DNA of 64,000 nucleotides from Physcia stellaris (lineage: Eukaryota; Ascomycota; Lecanoromycetes; Caliciales; Physciaceae). The translations under genes and the position numbers were made by a program. Location: contig JABSSW010000005.1 in the NCBI GenBank assembly GCA_018902385.1, positions 496,001 through 560,000 of the forward strand. Direction: 5' to 3'. The notes under the pieces were generated by a model. It was not told the origin of the DNA, searched no databases, and saw only the letters and a list, made by a program, of their open reading frames with translations. Shown piece by piece: positions 35,013 through 45,739 of this stretch (positions are counted from its first letter, which is position 1; each line of letters opens with the position of its first letter).

Positions 35013-35588
35013 ATGAAATCCCCGATTGTGTGGACCCTGCTGTGCGCAAGCATACCCGCTCTTGCATACGACCCTCGCGCCGCACAAACTGCCACTACCA
35101 ACGTCGAAATCCGTCAAACCATCTCAAGATACGCTCTTGCAAATGACGAGAAGAATTTTGACGCGCTTTCCGAAGTCTTCACCCCAGATGCTGTCGTCAA
35201 ATTTCCTCTCCCGCCTCCTAACGACATCATCCGAGGCCTTCCTGCCATTAAGGCTGCCCTGAAAGTTCAATTGGCGGACCATGTGACGCAACATACCATG
35301 AGCACCACGGTAGTCGACAATGTCAATTCTCGCTCGCCGAACTCCACAGCCTATCTAGTAGCGAATTATCTTGGACAAGGAAATCTGACAGGCCAGCTAC
35401 TGAGCTTCTACGGCAAGTATCTAGATCAATGGGAATATCAAGGCCGGCTGTGGAAGATCAAACACCGAGAATTGGTGTTATTCGTAAGTACAATCGCCTT
35501 TTCAATCACGAAATCTGTGAACTGATCGGCCGAGCAGCCGCCGGGAATCATTGGAAATCAAGCGATACTTGGTCCTCAGCCCGCATGA
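35013..35588 (+). CDS. Secreted SnoaL-like (NTF2-fold) protein
   Basis: Exon 35013-35483 and exon 35538-35588 are joined by removing a 54-nt intron (GTAAGT donor), giving 173 residues and ending GPQPA. The N-terminus MKSPIVWTLLCASIPALA is a clear signal peptide. The body follows the SnoaL-like plan: IRQTISRYALANDEKNFDALSE-, FTPDAVVKFP, IRGLPAIKAAL, then THTMSTTVVDN-like beta strands (QHTMSTTVVDN) and W-x-I-K-H-R-E. Members include polyketide cyclases, dehydratases and many small uncharacterised proteins; some fungal secreted ones are lineage-specific. No catalytic residues can be assigned with certainty. Without splicing the frame would read a further 13 codons past the donor, but the spliced tail GIIGNQAILGPQPA looks native. 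Confidence 0.85.
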
Positions 35589-36211
35589 TCTTAGGTCCTG
35601 ATTCAAACCAATGCAAAGCCAAATACACATGTCTTATATCCAAAAAAGTATACTACAATGCGCGATCTATCAGTTCGTTGATGTGGATGGCCTTACGATC
35701 AAGTTTTGGGCTTCTCAACTTGATGGGTACTCTTTCTCAAATAGACGCCGCGGCTTAGGCATTACAAAAGCAGTAACAGTAACCGTGTAGTACCATGATG
35801 AGATATCAAAACACCCATGATACTATCTCAACAATTGATCGTGGAGCTAATGATCCGCGCCAATCACGCTTCCATGTCTTTTGATGTTTCATCGTTCCGC
35901 TCCGCCGCAATCTCGCGGCCTTGCCGTCTCCCCTTGAACAATTATACTTTAGCGTCGACGTGGGTAAAAGAGTATAACTGTATTCTACTGTTACAAAATT
36001 TTCAACACCATTCAGTCTCTCTCTTTCTTCTGTATTTCGTTTCTCTTGAAAATAGTTTATACCGTTACCTCCCTCGCTGGCCAAGTCACTCATTTACTCT
36101 CCTCTTTTCTTCTTCTCAGTCCTTCCTCCCTTTAGCATCTTATTTTAGTCCGAGCCTGTTTCCCCCGGTCACCCACGCTGTAGAGACTGGAAGCTTTATT
36201 GCCTCGACGGG
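35589..36211. other. Intergenic, promoter of the beta-helix gene
   Basis: Contains pyrimidine-rich tracts (CT-rich around 36010-36130), as often seen just upstream of strongly expressed fungal genes. No ORF of note. Confidence 0.4.
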
Positions 36212-37978
36212 ATGCAGATATTTGGTATTTGCCTTATGACAATCAGCGCATCGCTGGCCGCTGCGCTAGGACCCAGGCCTCCTAAAACTCGCCCAGAGGG
36301 TATTGCTACCTACAAGCCCGCTGCTCCTGGACAGTTGGATGGAAAGAATTTTACAGCGTGGATCTCCTCGCAGGTAAGCGCTGGACGCACCGTCCTCGGA
36401 TTAGCAGAAGGTGCGTACCATGTTTTACCTGGCTTCGACCAAGCGCACGTCTTTCTGGAGAATCTGGAAAGTGTAACCATATGGATGGACTCTGTAAACC
36501 TCACGATGACAGCAGTCGGCGTTACCGCTTTCGAGTTCTATAGATGCTCAAACATAACAACATATGGGCCCACTGTATGGTGGGATACCCCTGGATTTTC
36601 TCAGGCTACCATTACCAATGTCAAAAGTACCGGCGACAAAGACTACGACATCCAGTTCCATCTTGATGATGGCTACGACCCTTCCTTTTTAGTGAATACT
36701 ACGACTGGCCAAATGGATGGCGAATACACAGATCCCAAGACTGGACGTCTGGAAGCTGGACCAGGCTGGAGCTTTATACGCGGTCCCGTGACCACCGTAC
36801 AAGGACTCGAGAACACCTACAGCGTAGCCCTCCAGGACTCCTACTTTCAACCCCTTGAAGGCTACAAGCTCCTCGCTCGAGGCGACTTTATATTCTGCAA
36901 CAAAATCACAGAAAGCAACAACACCATAATCTCCGACTTCACGCTTCTCAACTGTGCCGGCTTCGGCTTCTTCAGCGGCTCCAACCGAAAAACAACCTTC
37001 AACTCCTTCTCCCTCAAACCGGCCCCATTCCCACCACCCAACGGCACCGAGCTGCCCGTTCGCTCCAGCTCTGCAGACGGCATCCACTCCGGGGGCGATT
37101 ACATCGAGCCTACATTCGACTCCTGCCTCTTCTCCGCCCTCGACGACGACTGCATGGCAGTACACGGCTCCCTCTTCCAAACCTCCGGCGCAGGCAGCAC
37201 GCCTAACTCCTTCCTCGCCCCCAACGGCCTCGCCTCCCCAGGCGACGTCCTCCACTTCTACGCCAACTCCACCTTCGCCCTCCTCGGCACCGCGACCGTC
37301 GTCAGCGCCAATACCTCCTCTTCCCCACTATCCGTAACCGTAGACCACCTCCCCGCCTCCGTGGCAGAGCAGATCCGCTCCGCGCGCTGGAGCAACCAGA
37401 ACCGCGTCGGCTCCGGCTTCCGCATCACCAACACCCTCACGACGGGGAATAGGGGCCGAGGCGCCATCATCAAGGCTTCTAACGGCTTGATAGCGGGGAA
37501 CCGCTTCGAGGGCGTCTCCTACGCTGCGCTGAGCCTGGGGCCCGAGTTCAGCGGCTGGGCGGAGGCGGATTATGTCCATAATATCAGTGTGGTGGATAAT
37601 ACGCTGGCGGACTGTAACTATCTTTCTAAAGCGGGCGCCGCGTTCATGTTGCATGGTGATGGGGGCGGTGGGGAGAGGGGGAATAGTAATATCTCCATTG
37701 AGGGCCTGGTGGTGCAGGGCACGAGCGCGAGTAATGTTTATTTGGGCGCTAGTGAGGGCGTTAGGTTGGGTGGGTTGAGGCTTGAGAGGGTCTTTCAGGC
37801 GGAATATCAGCTTTGGGAGGAGTGGCCTGGGGCGGTGGTGACGCTGGAGAATGTGGGGATTGGAAGTGTGAAGGGGAGGCGGTGTATAGAGGGGGAGATT
37901 GGGAGGGAGGGGGTTGAGATGGTGAGGTTTGTTGGGAGTGTGGATGGGGTGGAGGAGGATTTTGTGAAGAGTTGTTGA
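36212..37978 (+). CDS. Secreted right-handed parallel beta-helix protein, probable carbohydrate-active enzyme
   Basis: This uninterrupted 588-residue frame starts with a signal peptide (MQIFGICLMTISASLAAA). The body has the repetitive short-strand, Asn/Gly-turn texture of a right-handed beta-helix. The strongest landmark is SADGIHSGGDYIEPTFDSCL followed by FSALDDDCMAVHG, near residues 285-325: paired Asp-Gly and triple Asp signatures of this kind sit in active sites of beta-helix glycoside hydrolases such as GH28 and GH110. Later turns (NRFEGVSYAALSLGPE, NTLADCNYLSKAGAAF) continue the helix. The protein is secreted, with several N-glycosylation sites. Substrate and family are not settled; polysaccharide cleavage is an inference from fold and acidic cluster. 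Codons are strongly C/G-ending, unlike the 5' flank. Confidence 0.8.
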   Translation: MQIFGICLMTISASLAAALGPRPPKTRPEGIATYKPAAPGQLDGKNFTAWISSQVSAGRTVLGLAEGAYHVLPGFDQAHVFLENLESVTIWMDSVNLTMTAVGVTAFEFYRCSNITTYGPTVWWDTPGFSQATITNVKSTGDKDYDIQFHLDDGYDPSFLVNTTTGQMDGEYTDPKTGRLEAGPGWSFIRGPVTTVQGLENTYSVALQDSYFQPLEGYKLLARGDFIFCNKITESNNTIISDFTLLNCAGFGFFSGSNRKTTFNSFSLKPAPFPPPNGTELPVRSSSADGIHSGGDYIEPTFDSCLFSALDDDCMAVHGSLFQTSGAGSTPNSFLAPNGLASPGDVLHFYANSTFALLGTATVVSANTSSSPLSVTVDHLPASVAEQIRSARWSNQNRVGSGFRITNTLTTGNRGRGAIIKASNGLIAGNRFEGVSYAALSLGPEFSGWAEADYVHNISVVDNTLADCNYLSKAGAAFMLHGDGGGGERGNSNISIEGLVVQGTSASNVYLGASEGVRLGGLRLERVFQAEYQLWEEWPGAVVTLENVGIGSVKGRRCIEGEIGREGVEMVRFVGSVDGVEEDFVKSC

Positions 37979-38314
37979 TGGGTGGTTGGGTTGATTGGTA
38001 TCCTCTTGATGGGATGGCCATTGGAGAAATTATCGGTAGGAGGGAGACCGGATCTCGGCTGGGCTGAGCTTTTTCTCTTGTATATATTTGAATTGCCATT
38101 GGGCTCAACCCTTTGAGTGCTGTCAAACTCAGCAATTGAAACACCGGGTGAGTTCGAAAAGTTTGATCAAGGGTAACATAAACAACTCTTGGAACATGTA
38201 TCGATGATCTTGAGGTAATAAAAGCCGATTGTAGTGCTTTTGTATGTTTATTTGATCGAAGTTTGATCCGAAGTTTTGTTAAGCCTTGGGTTGTAGTGTA
38301 GTAGGCGAGATTAA
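37979..38314. other. Intergenic between converging genes
   Basis: A 336-bp stretch between two converging genes, with no gene. It should hold both 3' UTRs and terminators. Confidence 0.4.
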
Positions 38315-39346
38315 TCAGACCTCAACAACAAACTTGACTCCGCTTACCCCCTTTTTCAGCTCATCCAACCCTTGGTTTAGACCTTCGAAACCTCTCTCGA
38401 TCACCTTGACAGTCGGGCTGGGCTTGAACGCTCCGGTTGCAAGCTTGTCCTCGAGCCACTCTTGGAACACAAAGCGTGAGAACTCCAACCTTTCTGTCTC
38501 ATCATTAGGTGCTGCAACGAATACTATGTCAACACCATCCATCTTAGGCGAATCCGGTTTGAGAGGTACAGTCGTAGCCAACTTCGCACCATCCCCATTC
38601 AACCTTTTCAAAACCTCGAGGCACTGCTTCACGGCGCCAACGGCATCATATCCGATGTAAATCCTAACTCGATCCTCTCTAGCAGTATCAACAATCCGAT
38701 CAACCACATTCTCGTCCTTGTAATCAAACATCCTGGCCGCGCCCAACCCCTTCAAATACTCATGATGCTTCGCACTCGCAGTAGCAAAGACCCTAAACCC
38801 CAGCAGACTCGCCGCCTGCACAGTCGCGCTCCCAACACTGCCCCCAGCACCCCAAATCAGCATCCCTACATTCGGTGGCGCTTTAAGCCCCATCTCCAGC
38901 GGCATCCCAATGGAGTAAAACCCCGCCCACGCAGTCTGCACCGCCATCGGCAGCAGCGCGCCCTCATTCATCGTCACGTGATCTGGAAGTCGCACAGCAG
39001 TCGCGGCTGGGACGATCACTTTCTTCTGGAAAGCACCATACTCCGGAGCCCCGCGCTTGAAGAAACAAGGCGCGAATGCTGCCACGCGGCTGCCTACCCC
39101 CGGGGCGTCCGAGGGCACTGAGGAGCCGGTGGAGATCACGGTCCCGGCTATGTCGCTGCCGATGATGGCTGGGTAGGTCGAGATCATGAAGCCGGTGTCG
39201 CGCATGGCGACATCGATGGGGTTGAGGGCTATGGAGTGCACGGAGATGAGGAGTTCCGAGGGGCCTGGGGTGGGGGTTGGGATGGTGGTGATGGTGAGGG
39301 AAACCCCTTGTGCAGGGATGACTGCGGCGACGTGTTTATCCGACAT
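38315..39346 (-). CDS. Medium-chain reductase/dehydrogenase, zinc-independent
   Basis: A single 343-residue exon encodes an MDR-superfamily oxidoreductase. The N-terminal GroES-like domain has ELLISVHSIALNPIDVAM and YPAIIGSDIAGTV; the Rossmann domain carries the NAD(P)-binding glycines in WGAGGSVGSATVQAA (about residues 165-179). The catalytic-zinc Cys and His and the four-Cys structural zinc lobe of true alcohol dehydrogenases are absent, placing it with the zinc-independent quinone oxidoreductase/enoyl reductase group. Related fungal genes act as trans-enoyl reductases beside polyketide synthases, but no such synthase lies in this window. It is probably cytosolic and NADPH-dependent; the substrate is unknown. 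Confidence 0.9.
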   Translation of the reverse strand: MSDKHVAAVIPAQGVSLTITTIPTPTPGPSELLISVHSIALNPIDVAMRDTGFMISTYPAIIGSDIAGTVISTGSSVPSDAPGVGSRVAAFAPCFFKRGAPEYGAFQKKVIVPAATAVRLPDHVTMNEGALLPMAVQTAWAGFYSIGMPLEMGLKAPPNVGMLIWGAGGSVGSATVQAASLLGFRVFATASAKHHEYLKGLGAARMFDYKDENVVDRIVDTAREDRVRIYIGYDAVGAVKQCLEVLKRLNGDGAKLATTVPLKPDSPKMDGVDIVFVAAPNDETERLEFSRFVFQEWLEDKLATGAFKPSPTVKVIERGFEGLNQGLDELKKGVSGVKFVVEV

Positions 39347-39863
39347 TACTTTAGATTTTCTGTGTCTCTCATTATTGAAGGTCGAGAGCAGTAACTTCAG
39401 AGTCGATCGTGGGAATACGTCAATTTCAGGAAACCCAGCTAAGTGAACAGATCATTATGTCCAGGAGGGGGGGTCCTGAGGAGCAGACCTATGCTAAGTA
39501 TGCTTTATGTCTTGTCTCTCATGGCAATGGAGCGGCATGGTTCCAATATCAAAAGTCTCGCCTTCGTCGAGTTAGATATGTCCGAGTAAGTCCGAAAGCT
39601 AAGAGTAAACTCCGCGGATCATGCACAATTAATCAGAAGACAGCTTTACGAGCATCACGCTTAGTAATGATGGCAACGACAGAAGAAATAATAGAAAGAG
39701 ATTTGTCAAGGTTTTGTGGGCCGACTCTGAGCCCACTGGTCCCTGACAGCCCGAATATTTGGCAGCAAACACCTCACGGACCCGAGCTTCAATCGTTCGA
39801 CACCCACCTTAGGCTCCCCACGAATTTTGTAGCTGTATCCAACTGATATGCCCAGACTTATGC
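39347..39863. other. Intergenic
   Basis: About 500 bp upstream of the MDR gene. An overlapping 145-codon plus-strand ORF at 39409-39846 has random composition and is not called. Confidence 0.35.
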
Positions 39864-40453
39864 CTAGAGATACGAGGTGACAGACAACGGTTCCTTTTCG
39901 AAGATCTCGCCATGTCCCCAGGTCTTCTGGTCCTTGTCCGTCAATACAAAGCTCGTCTCCAAGAACCGTTGCTGGTTTTCCAATAGCTGTTCCAAGGCCT
40001 CCAGCACCTCTACCATATTACCGTAGCTCATGACAGCCTCCCCTCCTAAGACCTTCGAGCTCATGCCGAAGTAACAGAAAGGTACCCGAAAAGTGAATGG
40101 ATTATCCGCCGCTCGGATTCGAATGTTCCCTTGGAAGAAAGTACTGACTTTGCACGGGCGATGCCCCCATCGATGGCGAAATGCAATGCGTTGCGCCGGA
40201 GAGGGCGGTTGGTGAAGATCCGGCCTTTTAGGATTCGCTTGCTGTTGGGGATGGGGTAGGCGAAGTTCTCCCAGTCGCCCACCGAGGGGACGACAAGTGG
40301 TAGCGATGATACATTTGCGTGGTTCAAGATGGGAGAGGCCAAGGGTATGGTATCCCTGGCGGATAGCGCTCTTTCCTCGAATGGGATACATGCAATCTGA
40401 CATATGAAACATGACAGCAGGAGGAAAGTCAGGAAGCCCAAGCGTGAAAACAT
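39864..40453 (-). pseudogene. Secreted protein of unknown function with a one-base frameshift
   Basis: The start MFSRLGFLTFLLLSCFICQIAC is a strong signal peptide. The first frame covers VVPSVGDWENFAYPIPNSKR and LHFAIDGGIARAKSVLSS, then goes out of phase; the second frame continues with GNIRIRAADNPFTFRVPFCYF and NMVEVLEALEQLLENQQRF, ending at 39864. The two frames meet at a short G run (plus-strand CCC near 40130); one added base would merge them into about 196 residues. The second half looks like a structured secreted domain common in fungi, but I cannot name it. No splice sites explain the shift: the only GT-AG pair is 19 nt apart. Either the gene is broken or the sequence has an indel. Confidence 0.55.
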
Positions 40454-42398
40454 CTCTCCGAGGTCCGACGAAGGATTTGGAGAATCAATGTCTGAGCCCG
40501 AAATGATTTTGAGGAAATAACTGTTTGGGTATTCAAGCTTGTCGCTAGTTGGGTGAGTTATTTGCAGCGGTTGCTGCTTGCACGCGCCTAGGCGACTTCC
40601 GCTGGTAGCAACATGCGTTGCATCGATCCTGTGGCTCATAACAGAAAGACGAAGCTTTATAGGCGATGAAAACTAGCATAATCGGTACGAGTCTGGGCTA
40701 ATATGTAAGCAAGCATCTCTACGTGGGGACGTAGACGGACAGCGGTACAGACTACCGAGTGTGGCAAACGGCAAGTGCCACATCCAATGATAGCCATTTC
40801 ATTGAGCTGTTCTGCGGCGGATTGATTTTAATCACCCATTTCTCCGTTCGGTTGTCCAAATTTGAGATGGAGCCAGCATCGTGGGTCCAGCTGCCACTGC
40901 GAATGGTGTCAACTCAACTCGGACTCGATAAATGAATGCAGCTCCACCGCAGATCCAGGTTTTAGATCGATGAATTAGGAACTGGATTTCAGGCCTTGTG
41001 CAGCTGCATAGGCAATTTAAAGTACTGCTAGAGCTGGAGGGAGCTTATACAGTATTCCGGGCTGCGGAGATTGTCAACGTCGAACCTCAGCGACAACTCG
41101 CAGCTACCAATGTCGTGTCAGCACCTGGACCTGGGATTCATAATCATGCAGATGCATGTCAGATCTGTGACACCAGTCAGGTCTTTTGACATACACTAGT
41201 AGCGATAGACATGATATGAGGTATTAACATCAGAATTCCCAGGATGAACGGATGTAGATAGTATGGGGCCATTATTGTTGCTGCTACCGAATAATGTAAG
41301 TCTGAGGCCATTGCTTGTAAGTTGTTCTTACTTCTCTCGTTCCGTTCTGTACTTCAGGACGTATCCTAGCATCACTCCGCAAGTTTCAAATGACAATACC
41401 AGATGCTTCTTCAAGGGCGTAGGGCCACGTGCGAGTGCGAGTGCGAGTGCGAACGTGACTCGACTGGATTAGTGACTTGAACCTCCCATGTTATTTCTCC
41501 GAGAGAGCCGGCATGGTAAGCACTAACGGGTGGTTAAATGCTGACAGACTGAATGATAGACGTACCCCACCTCCTGGATGATGTTTGAAAAAGTGGAGCT
41601 CGGAGTTTTTGCTCAAAAGACAATAGCTTGAGTTGTAATCATCAAAATGGTAACGAGAACACGCGTTGATGGTTGCTATGCAGCCTCGAAGCTATATCTT
41701 CAGCCCCAACCGTGAGAGATGAATCAGCAGGTTGGAATCCTTACTTCTTACTGTCATGCTTTTCCTTTGAACGTCGATGGCTTGTCTAAATGGTTAGACA
41801 TGCTCTGTTGCTTGGGTCTTAGCTACATACAATCAACATGCAATACGGCAAGCCGGAAGCCACCTAGAGCTTGGAATGAAACTTAGCTTCGACGGCTGAC
41901 GTTGTTGTTTAGCCGGAAGCTAGGTATAATAATCTTCCGAAAACTGGAAGCTTAATCGCAGGTCTCCTGTGTGAGGAACACGAGTGGCTACCTTTGACCG
42001 GCCAACAAAGATTCGAACGATCTAGAGCTGCCACAAGTGTGCGTACACGGCCAACGAGAGGATCTTCTAGGCTCATGTGAGGGCGGTGGAGAAGCCTTTT
42101 TGTGGGGCTTCAAGGGTCGTTTTCCAGCCGTAGCTGACAGAGCCAAAGCAAGGTGATAGCGCTTGATGATCAAACCCATGAGGAAAGCCCTCACGGGCCT
42201 AGCTTGTACGAGTGCGGCGTGGCGATGAGACCGTAAGCTGCGGACTATGGCATGGTAAGATGAGCAGTTAGGGCCCCTGGGTCTGTATTGGTATAAAGTG
42301 GCCACTGCTTCTCCCTCTGTCAGTCTGATCACCACCTTTAACCTACAACATCCAACTCCTGAACGTGATTTTCTCTCCCAAATAAACTCCAGATCAAC
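40454..42398. other. Gene-poor stretch
   Basis: About 1.9 kb without a recognisable gene on either strand. It contains a short GAGTGC microsatellite near 41431-41454 and the promoter of the cysteine-rich peptide gene at its right end. The 214-codon ORF at 41988-42632 (-) is antisense to that gene and has random composition. Confidence 0.4.
41431..41454. repeat. Short GAGTGC hexanucleotide microsatellite
   Basis: About four tandem copies of GTGCGA (GAGTGC) lie in non-coding DNA. Confidence 0.7.
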
Positions 42399-42764
42399 AT
42401 GCAGTTCCAAAGCCTCCTCATCGTTGTTGCCACCGCCTTCATGGTCGGCACCAATGCAGTAAACATGTATGCCGCAACACCATTCCTTTTGCCCATCACC
42501 GTCAGCCTTACTTCCAGGCACTAATGTCTGAGTCGGTAGTCCTCGCGAAGCTGTTGCCGAGCCCGCTGGCTGCACGGGTGGATCTGTTCGTGACCTGGAC
42601 CCAGCCAAAGCTACGGCTCTATGTGAGGCCAAATGCAGGGACGGCTGCTATCCGCCCATCTCAGCCTCGGGGTACTGGATTGCGGTTTGCAAATGCGTGA
42701 GTTGCATACCATCTTGCCCCAGCTTTTGTGGGTGAAACACTGACGTGTTGCTGCCAAGAACTGA
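42399..42764 (+). CDS. Small secreted six-cysteine peptide, effector- or defensin-like
   Basis: Exons 42399-42466, 42540-42696 and 42759-42764 join in frame to give 76 residues; the last exon codes only Asn and stop. Both introns have canonical ends (73 and 62 nt). The signal peptide MQFQSLLIVVATAFMVGTNA leaves a mature peptide of about 55 residues with six Cys. Spacing is C-x16-C-x3-C-x3-C-x13-C-x-C: the C-x3-C helix pair and terminal C-x-C match the cysteine-stabilised alpha-beta (defensin) pattern, though the C3-C4 gap is shorter than usual. A short acidic pro-like segment (PREAVAEPAG) precedes the first Cys. Small, secreted and Cys-rich fits a fungal effector or antimicrobial peptide; I cannot assign either. 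This gene is too short to appear as a single long ORF and rests on the splice model. Confidence 0.7.
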
Positions 42765-45221
42765 GAGCAATGAATTGGATGCTCCGGCTTTGGGATTAGG
42801 TGATAACGCCGATTGCTGGATGTAAGCGAGAAATTGCGAGGGTGGTAGGCGGTTTCTGGGGGAGAGGCCAGGAAGTCGGACGGGGTAGGACAGTAGAGCC
42901 AGATTAACGGAGTCGGAAATTTAGGCCCTCACCTTAGCATCTACTCTCTTTGAAATCCAACTTTGCTATTTTGACCCAAAGCATTGTCGACCAAGCTTAC
43001 TGATATTTCGTATATTGGTTACTTCTTAGACGTCTGTGTGATAGCTATGATATCCCCGCTCTTATACCTAGTTGCCAGACTAATAGAATTCCTGGACATG
43101 GCATATCGAGACACTAATGCTTTAGTCTGAGTACAGAACGGGACATGGTAAGGCACTATCTGACACTGGAACCAGAATCGGTGTCCTAGACCCGTCCTAA
43201 AGGTGCAACGCATTCGCATGGCGGCGGATAGAGCGGAGCACCCTTGGTGGATTAATTATTTTCATTGCATAGGAGATGATTGACGGGATATAAATGGTTG
43301 GTATACGTGATAAAATAATGCAGATGTTATGAACACGGGCCAGTGACTGATCTGAGCAAAGATGCTACCATTGATGCTGCTCTTCGAGCCGGACTACTGA
43401 GTACCGTACCACCCAGCCAATGCTAAGTAGTGTTTGACTCATCTCACACTTACAGTTTATAAGTTGAGAATGTCAAAGCGAGCTCTAATCTGCACTGATG
43501 AAGACTGCAGTCATCAATCGAGAACTTCTTGAACAGACATGCCTAGGTAATACTAAAAGAATATACTAAGATACTGTTGAAAAGGACCCTAGTTGGAAAA
43601 TCTTTGGGTTGAGAAGTCAAGCTCCTTTTGGACGCGTTCTGCCGTGTCTGAGGGCAACACATGACGTCACCTCATCTCATCTATTGATAGATTTTCTCGT
43701 CCAGGTGTCCCGTACCTAGACTGACTACTATACAATCGGCAATTCTAAACCGAACGTATTAGAATCCATATCTCTGATTGATTCCATCCGAGAAACTCAA
43801 ATGCCGCGGACTTATGCGACAGTTCTCACCCTCGAAATTCATCTCGTTACGGCAGACTTCGCAGCCAAGCAGCACTGGCTGTGGCTCAGCTACATTATAG
43901 GACGAGACGAAGTAGGACATATATATCCACAGATCTTTTCTTGGGCTCACGGCTACTTAGGAGATGGAACGATTCCTCTCAGTTGGGAATGGTTCTTTTC
44001 TTCCGAAGTCTGATCGGCGAGGCACTCCTTTAGTTGCCCTAATGTATTCATACTCCCCTCCATGGTCGTCGCCAGCACCTTAGGCGCCATCAGTGGCATG
44101 CATTGTGCTCTGGTCGGCGGCGTTGTACTTGGAAGAGGATCCCTACCCTTTGACATTGGATCCAGTCTTGGCTTCACAGGAGGTTTGTGGAAGCATTACA
44201 ACCATTCCATGGTCGAAGCAACTGTTGCGCTAGAGCACTTCCCGAGTTTGACGCTTTGGCATCTAGACGCCAATTTCTTTATCGCTGGAGGAAGATAATA
44301 GGCGAGGGCTTTCCCGATACGGGATTGGGCTGGAAGGAAAGGAGTATGTTGGTACGGCATGGCGTAGTGCTCGGAGTGCTGTCGAAGTAAGCTAGTCTCT
44401 TTGGAATGCGAATTGTCAAAATACGGCCGAACCGCCAACTACGGATTATGGATGTAGAGACCATACTTAAAGTACTCTAGGACGTTCAAACACAAAAGAG
44501 AGATAACGTTGTGCGAAATATAATCCGAGCAGGAGATATAGTGATATACCCACGTCCACCGGGGGAAAGGCGCCTGAGTAGCAACCAAGCAGAGATTAAG
44601 TGAATGATGCACTTTCCTGGTGACTTCATCCTGATCCAAATCCGTAACGGGGCTCGACTGTCAATGTCACTCAGGTGTGGGAAGCACGAGACAGGTTATT
44701 TTCGCGATACCTTTGTGCATGTCCGCGGAAAGGGTGGCTATCATCGTGGGTAGTAGGTGTGTGTCTGCTCTCTGACATTGACTTTTGAAGGAAGACTGGA
44801 GATGATATCTGGCTCTTTGGTTATAAACTGCCTTGGGGCATCTAGACTCCAGAGTCACACGGGTATTGCACTCTCTTATTCATGGATGATCCTGTTGCTG
44901 GCGGGTCTCGCCTTTACCAGTCACCGACTTCTGGCACTACTGAATCAGCTAACTTGATTTCCTTGAAAGCTTTCATTAGTAGGGCTCTACCTGAAGGTCG
45001 CTAATCGGCTGCCTGCTCCACTTGTACCACCAGGCTTGAGCAGTGGCGCAGATGGGCAAGGTTTGCGGCATGATTGGCGAAATCGATCATGCAGAAAGCA
45101 ATCCGATCGGCCTGGATGTTGTGATGTGACTCTTCTCATAGTCACCCTCCTTCGAAGATCCCTTGACTTGGTGGGCGACGTAAAGGAACTTAAGGAAGTG
45201 ATGATGCTGAACTGAAAAGCC
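42765..45221. other. Gene-poor stretch left of the retrotransposon
   Basis: Most of this 2.4-kb stretch has no recognisable gene. Two plus-strand ORFs, 43801-44013 and 44062-44298, are short; the second (TLGAISGMHCALVGGVVLGRG, cut short; FPSLTLWHLDANF) has a hydrophobic, protein-like look and may be part of a small membrane protein or a remnant, but I cannot build a gene from it. Confidence 0.35.
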
Positions 45222-45226
45222 CGGCC
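45222..45226. repeat. Target-site duplication, left copy (CGGCC)
   Basis: CGGCC directly precedes the left LTR and is repeated at 48708-48712 directly after the right LTR. A 5-bp duplication is what an LTR-retrotransposon integrase makes. Both are followed by AG, so a 6-bp reading (CGGCCA) is also possible. Confidence 0.8.
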
Positions 45227-45447
45227 AGAAAAGAGGATAATTAGCACAGTGGCAGGAGGTCACAATCGAGGCCCAATAGAGTCAATTATCGAACGTATTG
45301 CTCCTGGTGTAAGGTGTGTGGATTATGACTATCTAGGAGGGTGCTACAGGCGGTTTTGTAGAAGACCGAATGCCAAGCATATAAGGCTAGTCACGTGCAA
45401 CTCGCTTAATGGGCCAATAGCCAGTTTCCTGTTACTCCCCTCCAACA
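45227..45447 (-). repeat. 3' LTR
   Basis: Identical over its whole length to 48487-48707. On the minus strand it begins TGTTGGAGG and ends CTTTTCT. It overlaps an apparent 70-codon ORF that simply reads through the LTR. Confidence 0.9.
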
Positions 45448-45459
45448 GCTCCCTCTCAT
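45448..45459 (-). other. Polypurine tract of the retrotransposon
   Basis: ATGAGAGGGAGC on the minus strand lies directly before the 3' LTR, the required place for plus-strand priming. Confidence 0.75.
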
Positions 45460-45739
45460 AGCAAGGTGCTGCCCCCAGCACCACCTCACTAAACCATCTC
45501 CCACCAGGCAGCATAGATCCCCTAACGCATGGCAATATTGACACCGAAAACCAGACCAAATAGACCACGTTGTACGCCGGGAGAAAGGAGATTCGTAAAA
45601 CAGATATCGGAGAATGCCGAGAATCCATAGAAGTAGGGCTTTACCCTCGTCGCAATTGCATGGTATCAACTGACTGCTCTGAAGGCCCGAAATGCCGAAA
45701 TGGTATGCTGGTTCGAAGACCTTGGATTTGCACGTTTTG

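Noticed and set aside
36689-37255. 188-codon minus-strand ORF
   Set aside because: Antisense shadow of the GC-rich beta-helix gene.
41988-42632. 214-codon minus-strand ORF
   Set aside because: It runs antisense through the spliced Cys-rich peptide gene, has no family likeness and mixed composition.
45249-45461. Conserved 60-residue ORF present twice (also at 48509)
   Set aside because: The identical sequence is the LTR itself; the two copies differ only after the LTR boundary, so it is not a duplicated gene.
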